From: Lithospermum erythrorhizon
Lineage: Eukaryota > Streptophyta > Magnoliopsida > Boraginales > Boraginaceae
Direction of reading: 5' to 3'
DNA length: 64,000 bases
NCBI GenBank assembly: GCA_019722365.1
Contig: JADFUC010000501.1
Span: 1,178,001 to 1,242,000 of the forward strand
Below, one piece after another: positions 36,973 through 50,718 of the stretch (position 1 is the first letter of the stretch; each line of letters begins with the position of its first letter). Made by a program: the position numbers and the translations under genes. The notes under the pieces were generated by a model. That model was not told the DNA's origin, searched no databases, and saw only the letters and a list, made by a program, of their open reading frames with translations.

Positions 36973-39900
36973 CACTCTTGAGTGTCTCACAGTATGCAGT
37001 CGCACCTAAATTTCGTAGTTTTAATTATTGAGTTCGAACCATGTTCTTAAGATTGCGAATGCCAAATAGAGAGGGATCTGAGGGAATGCGCTGACAATCT
37101 TGCGGAAGGATGGATGAGTTTGGGAAGAGAATGTGTGTTAGAAATGAGGATCTGTAGGAAAGAATGAGCAAGAAGAAGATGCAACAATAAGCAAATATAT
37201 GGTCATGAAAAAAAAAGAACAACAAGATAAGAGCAAGGGCAAATATGATGATAGATCATTCTGAAAAGAAAGAATATAATGAATGTTTTTAAGTAAGTAT
37301 GAATAAAATAAACATAAAAGCTGTTGAAAGGAAGGAAAATAAATCATGAAAAAGGTATATAAAAAATCGAAATAGAAGAAAGAAAAAAAGGCAAAAGAAA
37401 AATTATCTTGAATGTTTTAAAAAATAATTATGAATCATCTAACAAAAAAACATAATCTAAAGAGAAACTAAAATCATGAAAAAAAATCAATGGAGAAAAA
37501 AAGACAAAATCCAGGAAAAAATATTGGTAGGCTACAATTATAGGACCATTTAATGCGGACGTGAGTGAAATTTTTCACAAAATTCGAGAATCTGCCGTCT
37601 TGAAATCTGCTTCTTTCAATCTTGACCATTGATAAAAAATGGTGATCAAATAGTGGGCAAATCGCTTATTATAAACTTATAAAATTGTAAGTATTAAAAA
37701 ACACCATAATAAAGGTTTCCCATGAAATAAGAGGGAGGAGAGAGCATATAACAAAATGAATGAAGTTCAACTGAGACAATTTAAAACATTATTCCATACT
37801 GATAATAAATATTGACTTTAGGAATAGAAAATAGGCCTAGTGGGTTCCATCTTCAAAATTGAATGCATTATGGTTACAGAAACTTGAACATGATTAATAT
37901 CTAGTTTCTCATCATCTAAAGCAACAAAAGCACGTAATAGTTGTGGTTTTAGTTGTTTCGACATTGTTATACTTATATCTTGAGTGTGGATGACATAGTA
38001 GTGGTGTTGTACTAATGTGTTTGATGGCAAAATTTACCAATGAATTGTGAAGACATGTAAACTAGTTAAATCTTACCGAATTCTTAAAAATTCGGTTCAC
38101 TAGATTGTTTACTAATATGACTCAAGCTTTTGCTTGAAAATTGGTTTAACAATGATGTATGGTTTCGGATTTACTATACCAATTCAAACTTTTCGAATCA
38201 AATCTTATTCCCGTAAAGGATTTTTGGTAATTAGGTTAATTATATGATCACTAATCTAGTACAGTATAGTATACTAATATTTGGTCAATAATGGTTAGTT
38301 AATTGGATTGAGCAGTTGGGCTACCAAATTAATGGTCTAATAACTTCAATTGAGAGTCTTGAACGAGAGTGACTTTGGGTACTAAATACATTAAAAAATC
38401 TATAAATTAATAATGTTGGAATCAATGAAATTTATTGGTAGAAGTTATTAATTTATCGATAGAACAATGTTTAATTTGAAAATTTTTTAACAACAAAGGA
38501 CTTCTTGAATTTATCGGCGATCTAATAGATTATCCAGTGAAAATGAAGCATGTTCAAGGTTCGAGTTTGAATATATTGTGACTAACCTAATTGAGAGCAG
38601 TATTTGCTGAAGCTGATATGATCTATTTGAACTTATTACGTCAAAGGAAGCAATTTAGGCGTCTAAACTATTTAAAACTTTTTGTTAGGATTCAAAAACA
38701 CAAGACCAAAACTATTTAATGTGATAAGAAAATTGGAGATAAACTCGACAATTTGGCTTTTAAAAAGAAAACAAACATTATAAGTCATATTAGTTGTAAT
38801 AATTATTCGGTTTTAAAATTATTAATTTATGATTTTCTTGGGACCTATATTATGAGGATTTAAAAAAAATATTATCTTTATTATTTATCGATTTAAAAAA
38901 ATTTAATTGAAGTCGGAATGAGACAAATTATTATTTTAGAATTTTATTAATTTATAGAGTTTTTCTTGTATAAAGTTTAGTATCCTAATACTAAAGGGTA
39001 AAAATGTACTTTTCAATGTTAAATTAATAGGTGGAAAAATAAACAAACCCATGCCCCCTCTTTTAGTTTCCGTTCAAATTATACCCAAAATCAAGCACAA
39101 AATCTTCCCTAAAAAAATCACTAATTCAACTATTTTTGAAGAAAATCTGCAAAAAAATCTCCCAAAATCCTTCTAATATCAAAAATTCATTTCGTGTTAT
39201 TTTCAATTTGCAATAAAATAAAAAGATATTACTGTATTACAAAATAAAAAGATATTATTACAAAAAAACATGTAAACCGGAACAACTGGCCATCTGGCCA
39301 TTAGTAGCATCTGCTTGAAATACGGTTAGGCCCGACAAATCTATTCTGACCACAATAACAAATTATTGGCAAAATCAACTCTGTAACCCGCGACATGCGG
39401 TCCTGATAACCAAATCTGCCTGCCTTCTGTTCAAGCTACAGCAATATAAATCCATACTAACCACAATCGTGGTATTGTGATTGGGCTCACTACAAACCAA
39501 AAATCTAAATAACCACACTAACACGTCCATGTGGTAAGTTGGAACAAACCATTGACTTTGTTTAATTGGCTGACATCATTATCATCATCAATTTGATCAA
39601 TTTTTACTTAAATCGAAACTTTCAATGAAATTCTTGCCGCCCACGGGCAGCGACACGTACTACGGTACAATCATAAACTGTCATCACTACTCCACAAAAC
39701 CATTTGTCATACCAAATCCCAGGACACCACCACTTGTCGTGCTTGGCTGCCCTGCCTCGCCGTCATCGAGGAAGCATCCCGTTGCATGAGACTATTTGGG
39801 AAAGGAAATTGTCCTATCCATTTGAAAAGTTCGAGATGAAATTGGATAATAAATGCAACAAGTTGCCTCCAGTTGTAGTTATGGTACTTTAAATTTTAAA

Positions 39901-40563
39901 AGGAAAAACACGTTGCTTTGTGGGATGAAGTTTCAAATAATTTTAATTCATACATGACTAATACGGTGCAAATTATTGAATTACATATGTCTGATGATAA
40001 TGATGAATTTGAATGCTACAAATAAAAGATTTCAATGATATGGAAGGCAAATCGAGTCTTATTTGGAGTGCTTACAATAATTTTATAGCGTCTATATGTG
40101 TTTTCATGTGTTTTAAATCGATTTAAATCTCATTTTCACTCTATTTTTAGCAGATTAAATTATATACTTAAGCTTAATCCATTAGCCCAATAATCTACTA
40201 TGTACTGGTGCCTTAAAATTTAACTAAGATGAGACTAAATAAATCAATATAATGATAATTTGAATGCTTGAATAAAGAATTTCGAAATGGTATGAAAGAC
40301 AAATCACGTATAATGATGATTTGATTTGTTATTTTTTATAGTTTTAATTAAATTATTAGAGGCGTCTAAAACTGTCCATGAAATTTTTAATCATTAAATA
40401 CAAATTAATTAAAATAATAAAGATCTCAGGGTTTAAATTAATTTAGTAATCAATATTAAAAAAAATGGTTAGTACCACGAGGCCAGACTCGTCTTGAACA
40501 CATCTTGATCAGTTGATCCTCTGTTATGAAATTATCTCTCACCATTGACTTTGACTTTGATTC
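36973..40563. other. gene-poor AT-rich region
   Basis: No gene recognised. The patch 39270-39560 is less AT-rich and slightly repetitive in style (AACCACAAT, GTGGTATTGTGATTGG), possibly an old element remnant. The rest is promoter-side DNA of the downstream thioredoxin-domain gene. Confidence 0.45.
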
Positions 40564-40592
40564 CACGTGTCCATCTATCATATCAACACGTG
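40564..40592 (+). promoter_or_regulatory. paired G-boxes upstream of the thioredoxin-domain gene
   Basis: Two CACGTG hexamers at 40564-40569 and 40587-40592, the second in ABRE context (ACGTGGC), 68-96 bp before the ATG. Such pairs are classic binding sites for bZIP and bHLH factors in abscisic-acid and light responses. Function here is inferred from sequence only, and they could fall within the 5' untranslated region. Confidence 0.5.
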
Positions 40593-40659
40593 GCACACTA
40601 CTACTCTCACCAATCATCACCATTACAAAAACCTTAATCCTCCAAACTGTCCCAAAAAG

Positions 40660-43600
40660 ATGTCCACAATTAATCTCAAACTAACCTCAACTCTCACCAA
40701 ATTCCATCACCATTCCTTAAACCCCAAAACCCCAAAAAAACCCTCCTTTATTCATCACCATATTTCAAGAAAACCCAATATTTTCCAAAAAAGATTCAAT
40801 CTTTTTACATATTCAGCTCAACAAAAATTGCCCAAATCAAAATCTTGCATTGCTCCAGTGTTGTTTGGGTTTTCAAGAATCTGGTTTAGTAGAGAGATAC
40901 ATACACATAGGATTCTTGCAATGGTGGAAGAGCAATCTTCAAAAGCAACAACTTCATTGGAACAGCATAAGTATACAAATCGTCTTGCTTCTCAGCATAG
41001 TCCCTACCTTCTTCAGCATGCCCATAATCCTGTATGCTCTCATTTTTACTTTTATTCTAGCAAAAACGTATTGTTTCGATTGATCACGTAGCAAAAACTT
41101 ATTGTTTCATTATAATTGATCGTTTATTTTATTAATGCAACATTTTGCATTGACGGCTCCTAATATTCTTAATTTTATTAGTTAGTATTTTTCTCTCCTG
41201 CAAATAGTAAATCCAATTATTACTTTTGAGCTGGATGATCAATTAAATTGATTGAGACGAAGGGAGTAATTGAATACTATTCATTTTGGATTGAAAGTAC
41301 TCCCTCCATGCCTAAAAAATTGTTCAGTTTGCTTTTTCATGGTCAAAATTAATTAAATTTGTTGTATTAATTGACTCGCGCGACTTTGATTTGAATCAAA
41401 ATTATAAATAGTGAAGTAGACCGAAAGTACTATATAACATGTTAAAACGTTAAAATTAGAAAATGGACGATATTTTAGGCATGGAGGGAGTTTTTTTTTC
41501 TGCATATATGAATAGAAGTTATAAATAGAAATAAATTACATGAATGAGAATAGATTTGTTTGAGAAGTATTACTCCCTCCATCCCTGAAAAGATTTGAAC
41601 TTTGATGGTGGACTTTTAAAATAAAGTATTTTTGAGGTTGCACTTTTAATGTGTTTTACTATTAACACGATGGTTTGATTCAAACAAAGTCGTGTGTCAA
41701 TCAAAGCTACGAACTTTGGTGATTTTGACTATTGAAAATCAATCGCGGCAATCTTTTAAGAATGGAGGGAGTATTTTGGAACAAGCAAAATAGTTGGTTA
41801 TTGTGGAAGTATATTTTTGAAGGTTATATTCGCTAGCTTTCTTCTGATGCATGATTGTTTTGTTTACTAATTGAAGGTGGATTGGTATCCATGGGGCGAT
41901 GAAGCATTTGATGAAGCAAGAAAGAGAAATGTTCCCATCTTTTTATCAAGTACATAATATTTTTCCACCTATTTAGCATATTATTTGTCTTAATATTGTC
42001 AAAATAAGACATATGTTTGGTTATTGACTTATTCTTTTCTCAAATTTGTTGGTTCTACCTTGTGATTTCTTCTATTTGGTGATGGCTTATTGTTTGAAGT
42101 TGGATATAGCACATGTCACTGGTAAGAGTTGGATGCATTCATTAACTTGCTAAAGTATCTACGAAAGTTAGTATTCATCGATTTTATGTTATATTGAGTA
42201 GGTGTCATGTAATGGAGGTTGAATCTTTTGAAGATGAACAGGTTGCCAAACTTTTAAATGATTCGTTTGTTAGTATCAAGGTGAGTTTCTTGAAATCTCA
42301 GCTGTTAATGTTGAAACTTTATGCATTTTGCCGTTCAAGTGTGTTAAGCTCATTGTATGTGTAGGTGGACAGGGAAGAAAGACCGGATGTTGACAAGGTG
42401 AGGACTAACGATCCTTGTTGATTAAAATCTAAGGATGTAAAGGAATTATGTACAAGCAATTAAGAAAATGATAATGTTTTGTAATCCATTTCATCTTATA
42501 TTCCCATCCGCCAAGAAGCAATTTCAACCACGTGAAATGGTCACTATTCAGCATATTAAAACTTACTGTATATTTTATGAATTATGCCTCTTTTTGGAGG
42601 AACCAATTTGATTTGCAGTCTGTTCAGTTTACTTTGTTTTTCATCATTTGAATAGAGTCTGTTCCAAATGCTTACTTTTGTTGGGTAATATTGGCATTGT
42701 TCCTTTGCTTCCCTGAACTTTTCCGATTTGCTTAGTTCTGGTGTTGCCTTTTGGTTCCAGGTATATATGACTTATGTACAGGCTTTATATGGGGGTGGTG
42801 GTTGGCCACTCAGTGTGTTCCTTTCTCCTAGTTTGAAACCTATAATGGGCGGGACTTACTTCCCTCCTGATGATAAATACGGGAGACCAGGATTCAAAAC
42901 TATACTCAGGTAGGATTTTACTATTTCCTGTTGTGTCCCTTACCAATAAATTTGTACTCATCCATTGATTTTTGTTGTTACTAACCAGTATGAAATTATG
43001 AATATTGCCTGGCTTCACCGGCTCTTCAGGAAAGTGAAGGATGCATGGGACAGCAAGAAAGATGAACTAATTCGTAGTGGAACTTTCGCAATAGAACAAC
43101 TATCCAAAGCTCTAACTGCAACTGCAGAATCTGCTAAACTGTCAGATGGGCTTCACCTGACTGCATTAGACCTCTGTGCTGAACAGGTTTGTCTTTTGGT
43201 TTTTGTTTGCTCGTTATGCTGCTCTCCAGGATCAAATTCAAGTGTTATGAGATTGAAACCTAGAAATGGTTGGGCTATACTACTTTTAGCATTCAGTTTT
43301 AAATTATCTTTGTTGTCTGTACTTATCTGTTTATCTTATCTTGAAACTCTCTATCTCTTAAACTCTCTTGAAAGCCTTAATAGATACCAACAATGGGCTT
43401 TCAAGAAGGTTTTCACGATTCTTTTTGCAATTGTTTCATGCAAAAATCTATGAATAGTTTTTTATTAGCGATATTGTCTCCTTCCAGAGAGATAGTGACT
43501 GGTCCTCTTGCACTAGTTATTGGGTAATAACTTTGTAATAATCACGTAATTATTCTGTCATCTATGTAGCTCTCTGAAAACTATGATTCAGAGTATGGAG

Positions 43601-46183
43601 GGTTTGCATCTGCTCCGAAATTTCCCAGACCAGTTGAAATGCAGCTGATGCTCTATCGTTCAAAGAAAATGGAGGAGATGGAAAAATCTGTTGAGGCGAA
43701 GGAAGGAAAGAAAATGGTGGAGTTTACCCTACAATGCATGGCCAGAGGAGGCATCCATGATCATCTTGGAGGTGGCTTTCATAGATACAGTGTTGACGAG
43801 TGCTGGCATGGTGAGTACTTTCTTATAGAACCACCTGATGCGCTTGAATTGTTCCAACATCTGGTTTGTTTTGATGTTTAGGATAACTTCTGTATTCCAC
43901 AGTGCCGCATTTTGAGAAGATGCTGTATGACCAGGGACAACTTGTTAATGTCTACATTGATGCATTCTCCATCACTAAAGATGTATTCTACTCGAGCATG
44001 GCTCGAGATATTTTGGATTACCTGAGGAGAGATATGATCGGCAGCAAGGGGGAGATCTTTTCAGCGGAGGATGCTGACAGTGCAGAATTTGAAGGGACCA
44101 AGCATAAAAAGGAAGGAGCTTTCTACATTTGGAGCAGTAGCGAGGTTCTATTCCTTCCATCCTTTAACTTTCAGATATTAAGTTCTATAGCTGTTAGTCT
44201 GATCCTTGTAAATTTTATTTATTTATTCGAGGAAAGACGCTAAAAGGAGGTTGCATTGTTCCTAGATGGTAACATTCATCATTTTGCTGAACTTTGGGTG
44301 TTTGAAAATAAGTTCTTACTGTCTAGAATAGGCTGAAGGTCTTACACTGAGTGCACACTTCTTTTCTTCTATTCGAGAATCAGAATAATAAATTTCCGAA
44401 TCATTCAGGTTGATGACTTATTGGGCGAGCATGCAACACTCTTCAAGGATCATTATTACATAAAATCCTCAGGAAATTGTGACCTCTCTGGCATGAGTGA
44501 TCCTCATGATGAATTTAAAGACAGAAATGTTCTAATAGAGAGAAATAGTACCTCCGCCATGGCTTCAAAGTTTGGTTTGCCTGTGGAAAACTACCTTGAG
44601 TTACTGGGTACTTGCCGGAGGAAGCTTTTTGACGTTAGGTCAAAGCGCCCTCGACCTCATCTCGATGATAAGGTACTGGATGTCAGTTGTATTAAATGGG
44701 TGGTACTTTTCTTATGCAGCTTCACCGCGACCGTTCCACTTTGTATTTTAATTATTTGTTTGTTTCTAAAAGGTTATTGTATCATGGAATGGGCTCACCA
44801 TTTCTTCCTTTGCTAGAGCATCCAAAATTTTGAATGCAGAACCTGGAGGAGCAAAGTTTTACTTTCCTGTAGCAGGCTCTGATGTAAGTTAACAGGCTAA
44901 CTTCCCTAGCAGGCCTACGTTGATTTTTTATATGCGGTGTCACAATGATACTCTGTTTCTTTTATATCATTCATTTTGGCATTACATGCATCATTTTGGG
45001 TGGAAAATAATTTTCTGAAATACTGACTATTTTCTTGAAACATGGATGTTTACCCTCATCGATATGTTGATCCTATTTCATTCTTGACTGCTTGTTCTCT
45101 TGTTAACTGAAGCCTACAGAGTACTTGGAAGTTGCTGAGAAAGCAGCCTCTTTCATCAGGAAAAATCTCTATGATCAGCAAAGCCTCAGGCTGCAACATA
45201 GCTTTAGAAACGGTCCATCTAAAGCACCTGGGTTTTTGGATGATTATGCGTTTCTTATATCAGGTTTGTTGGACCTCTATGAATGTGGTGGTCCAGTGTT
45301 TTGGTTGGCTTGGGCAATTGAACTTCAGGACACCCAGGTGAGAATTTCTTGCTTTTCCTGGTGGTTATGGCCGACTCCTCATTTATGACCTCCCTCATCT
45401 TTGTTCCAAAACTTTGAAGGACAAATTATTTCTCGACAAGGAAGGAGGTGGTTATTATAACACTCCTGGAGAAGATCCCTCTGTGCTTCTGCGTGTGAAA
45501 GAAGATCATGATGGGGCAGAACCTTCAGGGAACTCTGTTTCGGCGATTAATCTTATAAGACTAGCTTCCTTAGTTGCTGGAGATAAGTCGAACAGTTACA
45601 AGCACAATGCAGAACATTTACTGGTATGCATCGCATTCAAAACTTGGTTTTTTGGCTCAATAATTATGTTTTGTTGTCCTTCAAGTCACCCTTAATTTAT
45701 ATCTGCCTAAAGAAGATTGATTTTTTAAACACTTATCAGGCTGTCTTTGAGAAGAGATTGAAAGAGACACCCATGGCCGTGCCATTAATGTGCTGTGCCG
45801 CAGACATGCTTTGCGTTCCATCAAGAAGACAAGTTGTCCTGGTTGGCACCAAAGGATCTCCGGAGTTTGAAACTATGCTTGCCGCTGCTCATGCATCCTT
45901 TGATCCCAATAGAACGGTTAGTTCCATTTGTACTATAAATCATGTTACCGTCTCTGCATGCATTTGAACTAACACTTGTATGTGGAACTTATGGCAGGTG
46001 ATTCACATAGACCCTTCCGCAAACGATGAGGTCGAGTTTTGGGAAGAAACAAACAGAAATATCGCCCAGATGGCTAAAGGTAATGCAGGGGTAGGGAAGA
46101 CGATAGCTCTCGTGTGTCAGAACTTCGCGTGTAGTCCTCCCATTAGCGACCCGGGGTCTCTTATATCCAAGCTTGCAACCTGA
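40660..46183 (+). CDS. thioredoxin-domain protein of the SPATA20/SSP411/YyaL family (15 exons)
   Basis: Complete gene, 844 aa. Exons: 40660-41031, 41877-41949, 42100-42121, 42202-42280, 42365-42397, 42761-42909, 43030-43186, 43570-43810, 43903-44144, 44409-44672, 44773-44883, 45113-45337, 45420-45623, 45740-45916, 45998-46183. Residues 1-87 form a basic, Ser/Thr-rich leader consistent with an organelle transit peptide; an internal ATG at 40921 would give a leaderless form. The thioredoxin-like (DsbH-type) domain follows: [73 protein letters not shown] and GGTYFPP. After it comes an alpha/alpha-toroid region like N-acylglucosamine 2-epimerases ([62 protein letters not shown]). The biochemical role of the family is unsettled. 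All junctions keep frame and no lesions are seen. Confidence 0.95.
41300..41490. mobile_element. Stowaway-like MITE in intron 1 of the thioredoxin-domain gene
   Basis: 191 bp with terminal inverted repeats CTCCCTCCATGCCTAAAA at both ends. TA stands on the left; the right flank is TT, so one target base has probably mutated. Internal sequence is non-coding. The form matches non-autonomous Tc1/mariner elements of plants. Confidence 0.85.
41573..41771. mobile_element. second Stowaway-like MITE in the same intron
   Basis: 199 bp, TA on both sides, ends CTCCCTCCATCCCTGAAAAG and (inverted) CTCCCTCCATTCTTAAAAG. It lies 82 bp from the first MITE but differs inside, so the two are separate insertions and not a duplication. 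Confidence 0.85.
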
Positions 46184-47001
46184 TCTCTCAATCAGACTCA
46201 CTATGGTGGCCTCAGTCATGAAGTGTTGGTTTATAATCTAAGATAAGGTATACATTCTTGTGTAAATAGGAAGTAGACACAGTATATGTGATTGCAGCCG
46301 GTACTGTGAGCCGGAAGATATTATGGAGTTGAAAGATTTTAAATTTTCTTGCTTTCGGATATAATGGAATAAATCGATATGGCTCATTACACTACATACG
46401 ACTCTTATCTATTGTGAAGTATTATATAGCATTTGCAGTTATTTTTGTTTCAATTCGGAAGATCTTACCCTTTTCAGTTTCTTTACAAGAACATTATAAA
46501 AAAAATTGTCCTCGTATAGTGTGGTTCAATGCAAGTGATTAGCATGGTTTGAGACTGAGCAATGGATGAGGAGATGAGAGTCTATCGATCTCATGTCTAC
46601 CATCATGTATGAATGGCAGATTGACGATTATAAATAAACTAAACCACAAATTCAAAATTCAAAATTCAAAAATAAAGCTTAAAAACTATGGTTAAAAAAA
46701 AGTTATATGTCGTTCATAATACCAGCCAACTGTAAATTCATTTGTACTTCCCTATATATCCTACACTATAGAGTGCCTTGAGAAGACACCAACACTGTTT
46801 TCTCATGAACTCAATGATTGGCTGAAATGTTCAGTACCTTTGATTAGCATCAAGGGATCCCTGACTGGAGTTCTTGTGCATGTATATTACAAGCTCTGAT
46901 GTGTTCAACATTGGGCAACCGATCACCATCTCGTGTGACGTTAAGCTCCAGAATCAGAAGGCAGGAAACTCCTCAACCAGTACTATCTGTTATCTTCCGG
47001 C
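46184..47001. other. convergent 3' flanks
   Basis: Contains the 3' untranslated regions of the thioredoxin-domain gene and of the ELM2-SANT gene. AT-rich, with no additional gene. Confidence 0.5.
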
Positions 47002-49513
47002 TCAAGCTACATCGCCAATAACATTATTCAGAACTGGTTGATCTGTAGACTTTGCTTGAACTCGTTGACGTGAACTTGCGTTGTCTGTGGACATAGTTTT
47101 CCTCTTCTTTTTGGTATCAAAGAACCCATGAGCAATAGCTTCTAATGCTCTTGCTGATGGCCTGTTTCTTGTACTCTGTCTACGTCCATTTTCGATAGGC
47201 TGGTCTCTATCATTGAAATTCAAAATATCTGATGCGTTTGGACCCTTGCTTATATCTGATATGAGAGATTTCCCATCGACAGATAAATTAACATTATTCT
47301 GCATCTCACTTGTAATTGTTTCTTCCTCACATCCAGATACCAGAGAGGCACGAGGGATGTTCAAGTCTATCACAATACGTGGATAAGAATTATCATCAGA
47401 TACACCATCACGATTAGTTTTAGGAACCTCCACATGTCTGGACGCAGAACTGCTTGATGATAGATCTTTAGATGATTCTAGCCCCCCTGCAAGAGATTCC
47501 TCAGTAGACATGTCTCCAATACCACGTCGCAACTCTCCTATGCTGCAAGCAATCAAGGTCAGCTGTTGAGGGACGGTAGCTACACTATTTAATGGTTGTC
47601 CTGTCACCCTAGATTGCTCGTCACTGATTATGTTTTTCTGTTCCAAAGGTTCTCCAAACATTCGAACCAACTGAGCTGAGTCTTCAGGCAACTCCTTATG
47701 GGCAAGAGTTGTTCCAGGAAAAGCTTGCTCAGCCAAACTCTCAGCCTTGGTAACACATTCAGTAACGTTAGAAGAACAATTTCTTTCACTTGGTGAATAA
47801 CGAGACTTTTTTATGTTGTTATGACTGACAGGCAAACTTCTTAGTTCTCTCACTCTAGTCTTCTTACCTTCAGAATCTAAGCTGGTATCAACAACCATAA
47901 ATTTCATTGTGTCACGACGGTGTACAAGTGGTTGCTGAAGATATGAATGGTGTTGATCTTTTGATAGTATCTCATCTTCTTGTTCTTCTGGTGAATTTAG
48001 TATATTCTCTGCTGGCTCTTCTTTCACTTGAACTGCTTCCTCTTGAAGTTCAAGAAGATTAGGTTCTGATCCAACTTTCTTCAAGATATCACTAATAGAA
48101 TCAAAATATTCATCTCCTCTGATGAGTCCTTGTGAAAACTCTTCAATGCCTGGTGGAAGATAAACGACAGATAGCTTGGAAAAAGAATCCTTTGGTTGAA
48201 CGGATTGCCAGCCTTTGGCTAACAGACGGGGCCAAACAGCTTCGAAAAAAAGATCACTGCTTCGAGCTTTGCTTAGACGAGAATCACCAGTCAATACTTC
48301 TAATATTTCAACTGCTGAAAGAGAAGAAAAATCTTTTACCACTGGTATATCTGGACGAGTACGAACAGAATGAGTGGCTTTTACAGGCTCCATTCCAGTG
48401 CCAGTAAGATCTCTCTTCCCTTTGCCAATTGCTATAGCTTCTACAAGCACATCACTTCCAACCCAGTCTTTTAACGTGAATACATACTCTTCAATTGTAA
48501 TTTTATTTTCTCCAACCATCCTCGAGCCCTGCAATGGTCACGATTGAAGGTTATCTACCATGTGCCCAGTGTACAGAAGCAGACAGATGCAACATTTTCG
48601 AAACAAAAATTGAACATAGGGCGACTATTATCAGTTTCAATAAATAAAATCGTACTACGTATCTCACACACCCCATCTAGTGCATTGAATTGAGTCTAAA
48701 TTGATCAAGGTAGGGAAATGAAAAGTGATTTCCTTCAAACCAAGGCCAAAAACTTCTTATTCGTAATTAATACCTTACCTCGATCAACATTTTTTGCCGC
48801 TCTTCTGAGAGATGGCAAGATAGACGTGACACAAGTTCCTGAAGCCTCCAACCCATAAAAATTTTAATCCCATGTATCCATCTTTTTCTGTTTGACTTTC
48901 GACCTTCTGACCACTTTCGATAATCAAAAGAACTGTAGAACGTCCCATAATAGTAACACAGAACATCTCCCATTGTTTTAGTACCAACAAATCTCTTCAC
49001 TAGAGCAAGCTTTTTTCCAAAGATGTATAAACCAAGGAGAAAGAGTGACTTTTCAATTACATCCCACAGTTCCACTTGTGAGCCTGGCAGAGGAGAGCTG
49101 TTACCTTCCTGTCTACTTGTGTGTTTACAACCATCACCTATTGGAAATAGAGATTCAGATTCACACTCTACGTGTTCATGTTGTGAGTTTAGATATCCCT
49201 TTTCACTGCCTAAGGTCTTCACAGGATCATATTTGTTTGCAAAAGTAATTTGGCAATCAGTAGCTTCCTCAATGCTATTTCTACTTTGCTTGCTCACCCA
49301 CATTAAAGGAATCGGAAGCCCAACACCGAAATTTCTAGAATCATCGGACTGAGAACCAAAACCCACAGCATCTGGTAGAGACGAAATTGCAGCCTGGTAT
49401 TCATCTCCTACTCGTGGAGACACGTCAAGGTATCCAAACATGTCATCGATGTCCTGAGTTTGTGCTGAAGTAAAGCACTCTTGCAATTCACTGCCCATTT
49501 CTTCCACATGCAT
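47002..49513 (-). CDS. ELM2-SANT domain nuclear protein (2 coding exons)
   Basis: Coding exons 48779-49513 and 47002-48528 give 753 aa; the junction is GT-AG with no codon split. An ELM2-like segment lies at residues about 35-72 (VGDEYQAAISSLPD, then VGLPIPLMW). A SANT/Myb-like domain lies at about 148-202 (ELWDVIEKSLFLLGLYIFGK, LVKRFVGTKTMGDVL, YYYGTFYSS, YRKWSE), followed by RWIHGIKIFMGWRLQELVSR and the conserved EYVFTLKDWVG / EAIAIGKGKRDLTG block at the exon junction. The C-terminal half is low complexity and charged, with a basic KKKRK nuclear signal near the end and an EAR-like IDLNIP string. ELM2-SANT proteins recruit histone deacetylases; plant members of this group have been linked to HDA6-type complexes. 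The start at 49513 directly follows an AG acceptor, so a 5'-untranslated intron upstream is likely. Confidence 0.88.
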
Positions 49514-50506
49514 CTGGTGACATTTATCGGCTAGTTAGATCACTAATATCCATATACATGAAACTATGTTGTATAGCTTCAATCTAAATGAAGTTAACCT
49601 CCTACGGAAAAAGGAAGTTTAACAAAACTGAAAATTACTTTTCATAACTATTTACATATGCCTTTTAATTTTTCTTAAGTTCAAAGTGAAAGAAAGACTA
49701 AGACCTTGTTTATGTTGCTGAACCCAATTTTTTTAATGATATTATAGTCTTCAAAGAAAAAAATAAGTTATGGGCTGCATTGGTGCAAGTAGATAACTAA
49801 AAACATGATCTTTCTTGACCGTCTTATTGGAAGCTGAATAAGAAAATCTAAAGCATTCATTTTTATCTAATTAGAAGAGTCTACTTCAGGATTTGTTCCA
49901 TTTCAATACCAATATCCATCTTCAAAATCCAACAAAATTAGAGAATGATGTCCGCAACTCAAACAATATCAATAAACTATAATGTTATCCATTGAGCAAA
50001 TATAAACTAGAGTTCACATCTAATTAGGTGTAAAACATAATATACTCGACAGGAACAATATGCTACATGACAGTGTATCTGTATTTGGGTACTCGATCAC
50101 AATGTCTTGCATGGTCAAGATGAACAAAAGCACAATGCTGCGGGAAAGCAAATAGAATTGGCATAAAATGAAACTATTAAACACAACCATCGTTTCATCT
50201 CTAAGATAATAACATCAGTCGACAGCTAGATAAATATACACCTCTCAACTGAAAGTGAACCCAGAAATATTCCTCGAAACAAATCTAAATACAGATTCTA
50301 AAAACAAGCATAAGAGAACAGATAAGCTAAAATTAATGTTCTAACAAATCCCTTCTCTAAGCCACGCAAGAAAAAATTCACAAGCAACCCACAAAATAAA
50401 ATTTCATTTACAGCATTGAGAAAAATCATAACCAACTAAGCAACAAGATATACTTAATCGATTACAATACTTGAAACCTTTGCTAGATTCGACTAACATC
50501 ATGTAC
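49514..50506. other. likely 5' leader intron of the ELM2-SANT gene
   Basis: Non-coding AT-rich DNA upstream of the coding start. Because the ATG directly follows an acceptor-like ACCAG, this stretch is probably part of an intron in the 5' untranslated region. The leader exon may lie near 51230 (AAG followed by GTCAAAATC on the minus strand), which is unproven. Confidence 0.4.
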
Positions 50507-50718
50507 TCCCTCCATTTCTAAAAGTTTGTCACATTTTGAATTTTGATAAGACGACTTTTTAAAGTTTGAACTCGAATATTTTTCAATGTGTTGTATACTT
50601 TTTTTGTGAAAAATATATCAAAATATAGTATTTTCAACATACTTTACTATTAACTTAATCATTTTGATTCAAATCAAAGCTTTATGTATGAATCAAGACC
50701 GTTTAGGAATGGAGGGAG
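50507..50718. mobile_element. Stowaway-like MITE upstream of the ELM2-SANT gene
   Basis: 212 bp flanked by TA on both sides. Ends are CTCCCTCCATTTCTAAAA and (inverted) CTCCCTCCATTCCTAAAC. Non-coding interior. It probably lies in the presumed leader intron or promoter. Confidence 0.85.

Noticed and set aside
36846..37347. Several small overlapping frames, some rich in Phe, Leu and Ser
   Set aside because: AT-rich composition explains them; no conserved motif or splice partner.
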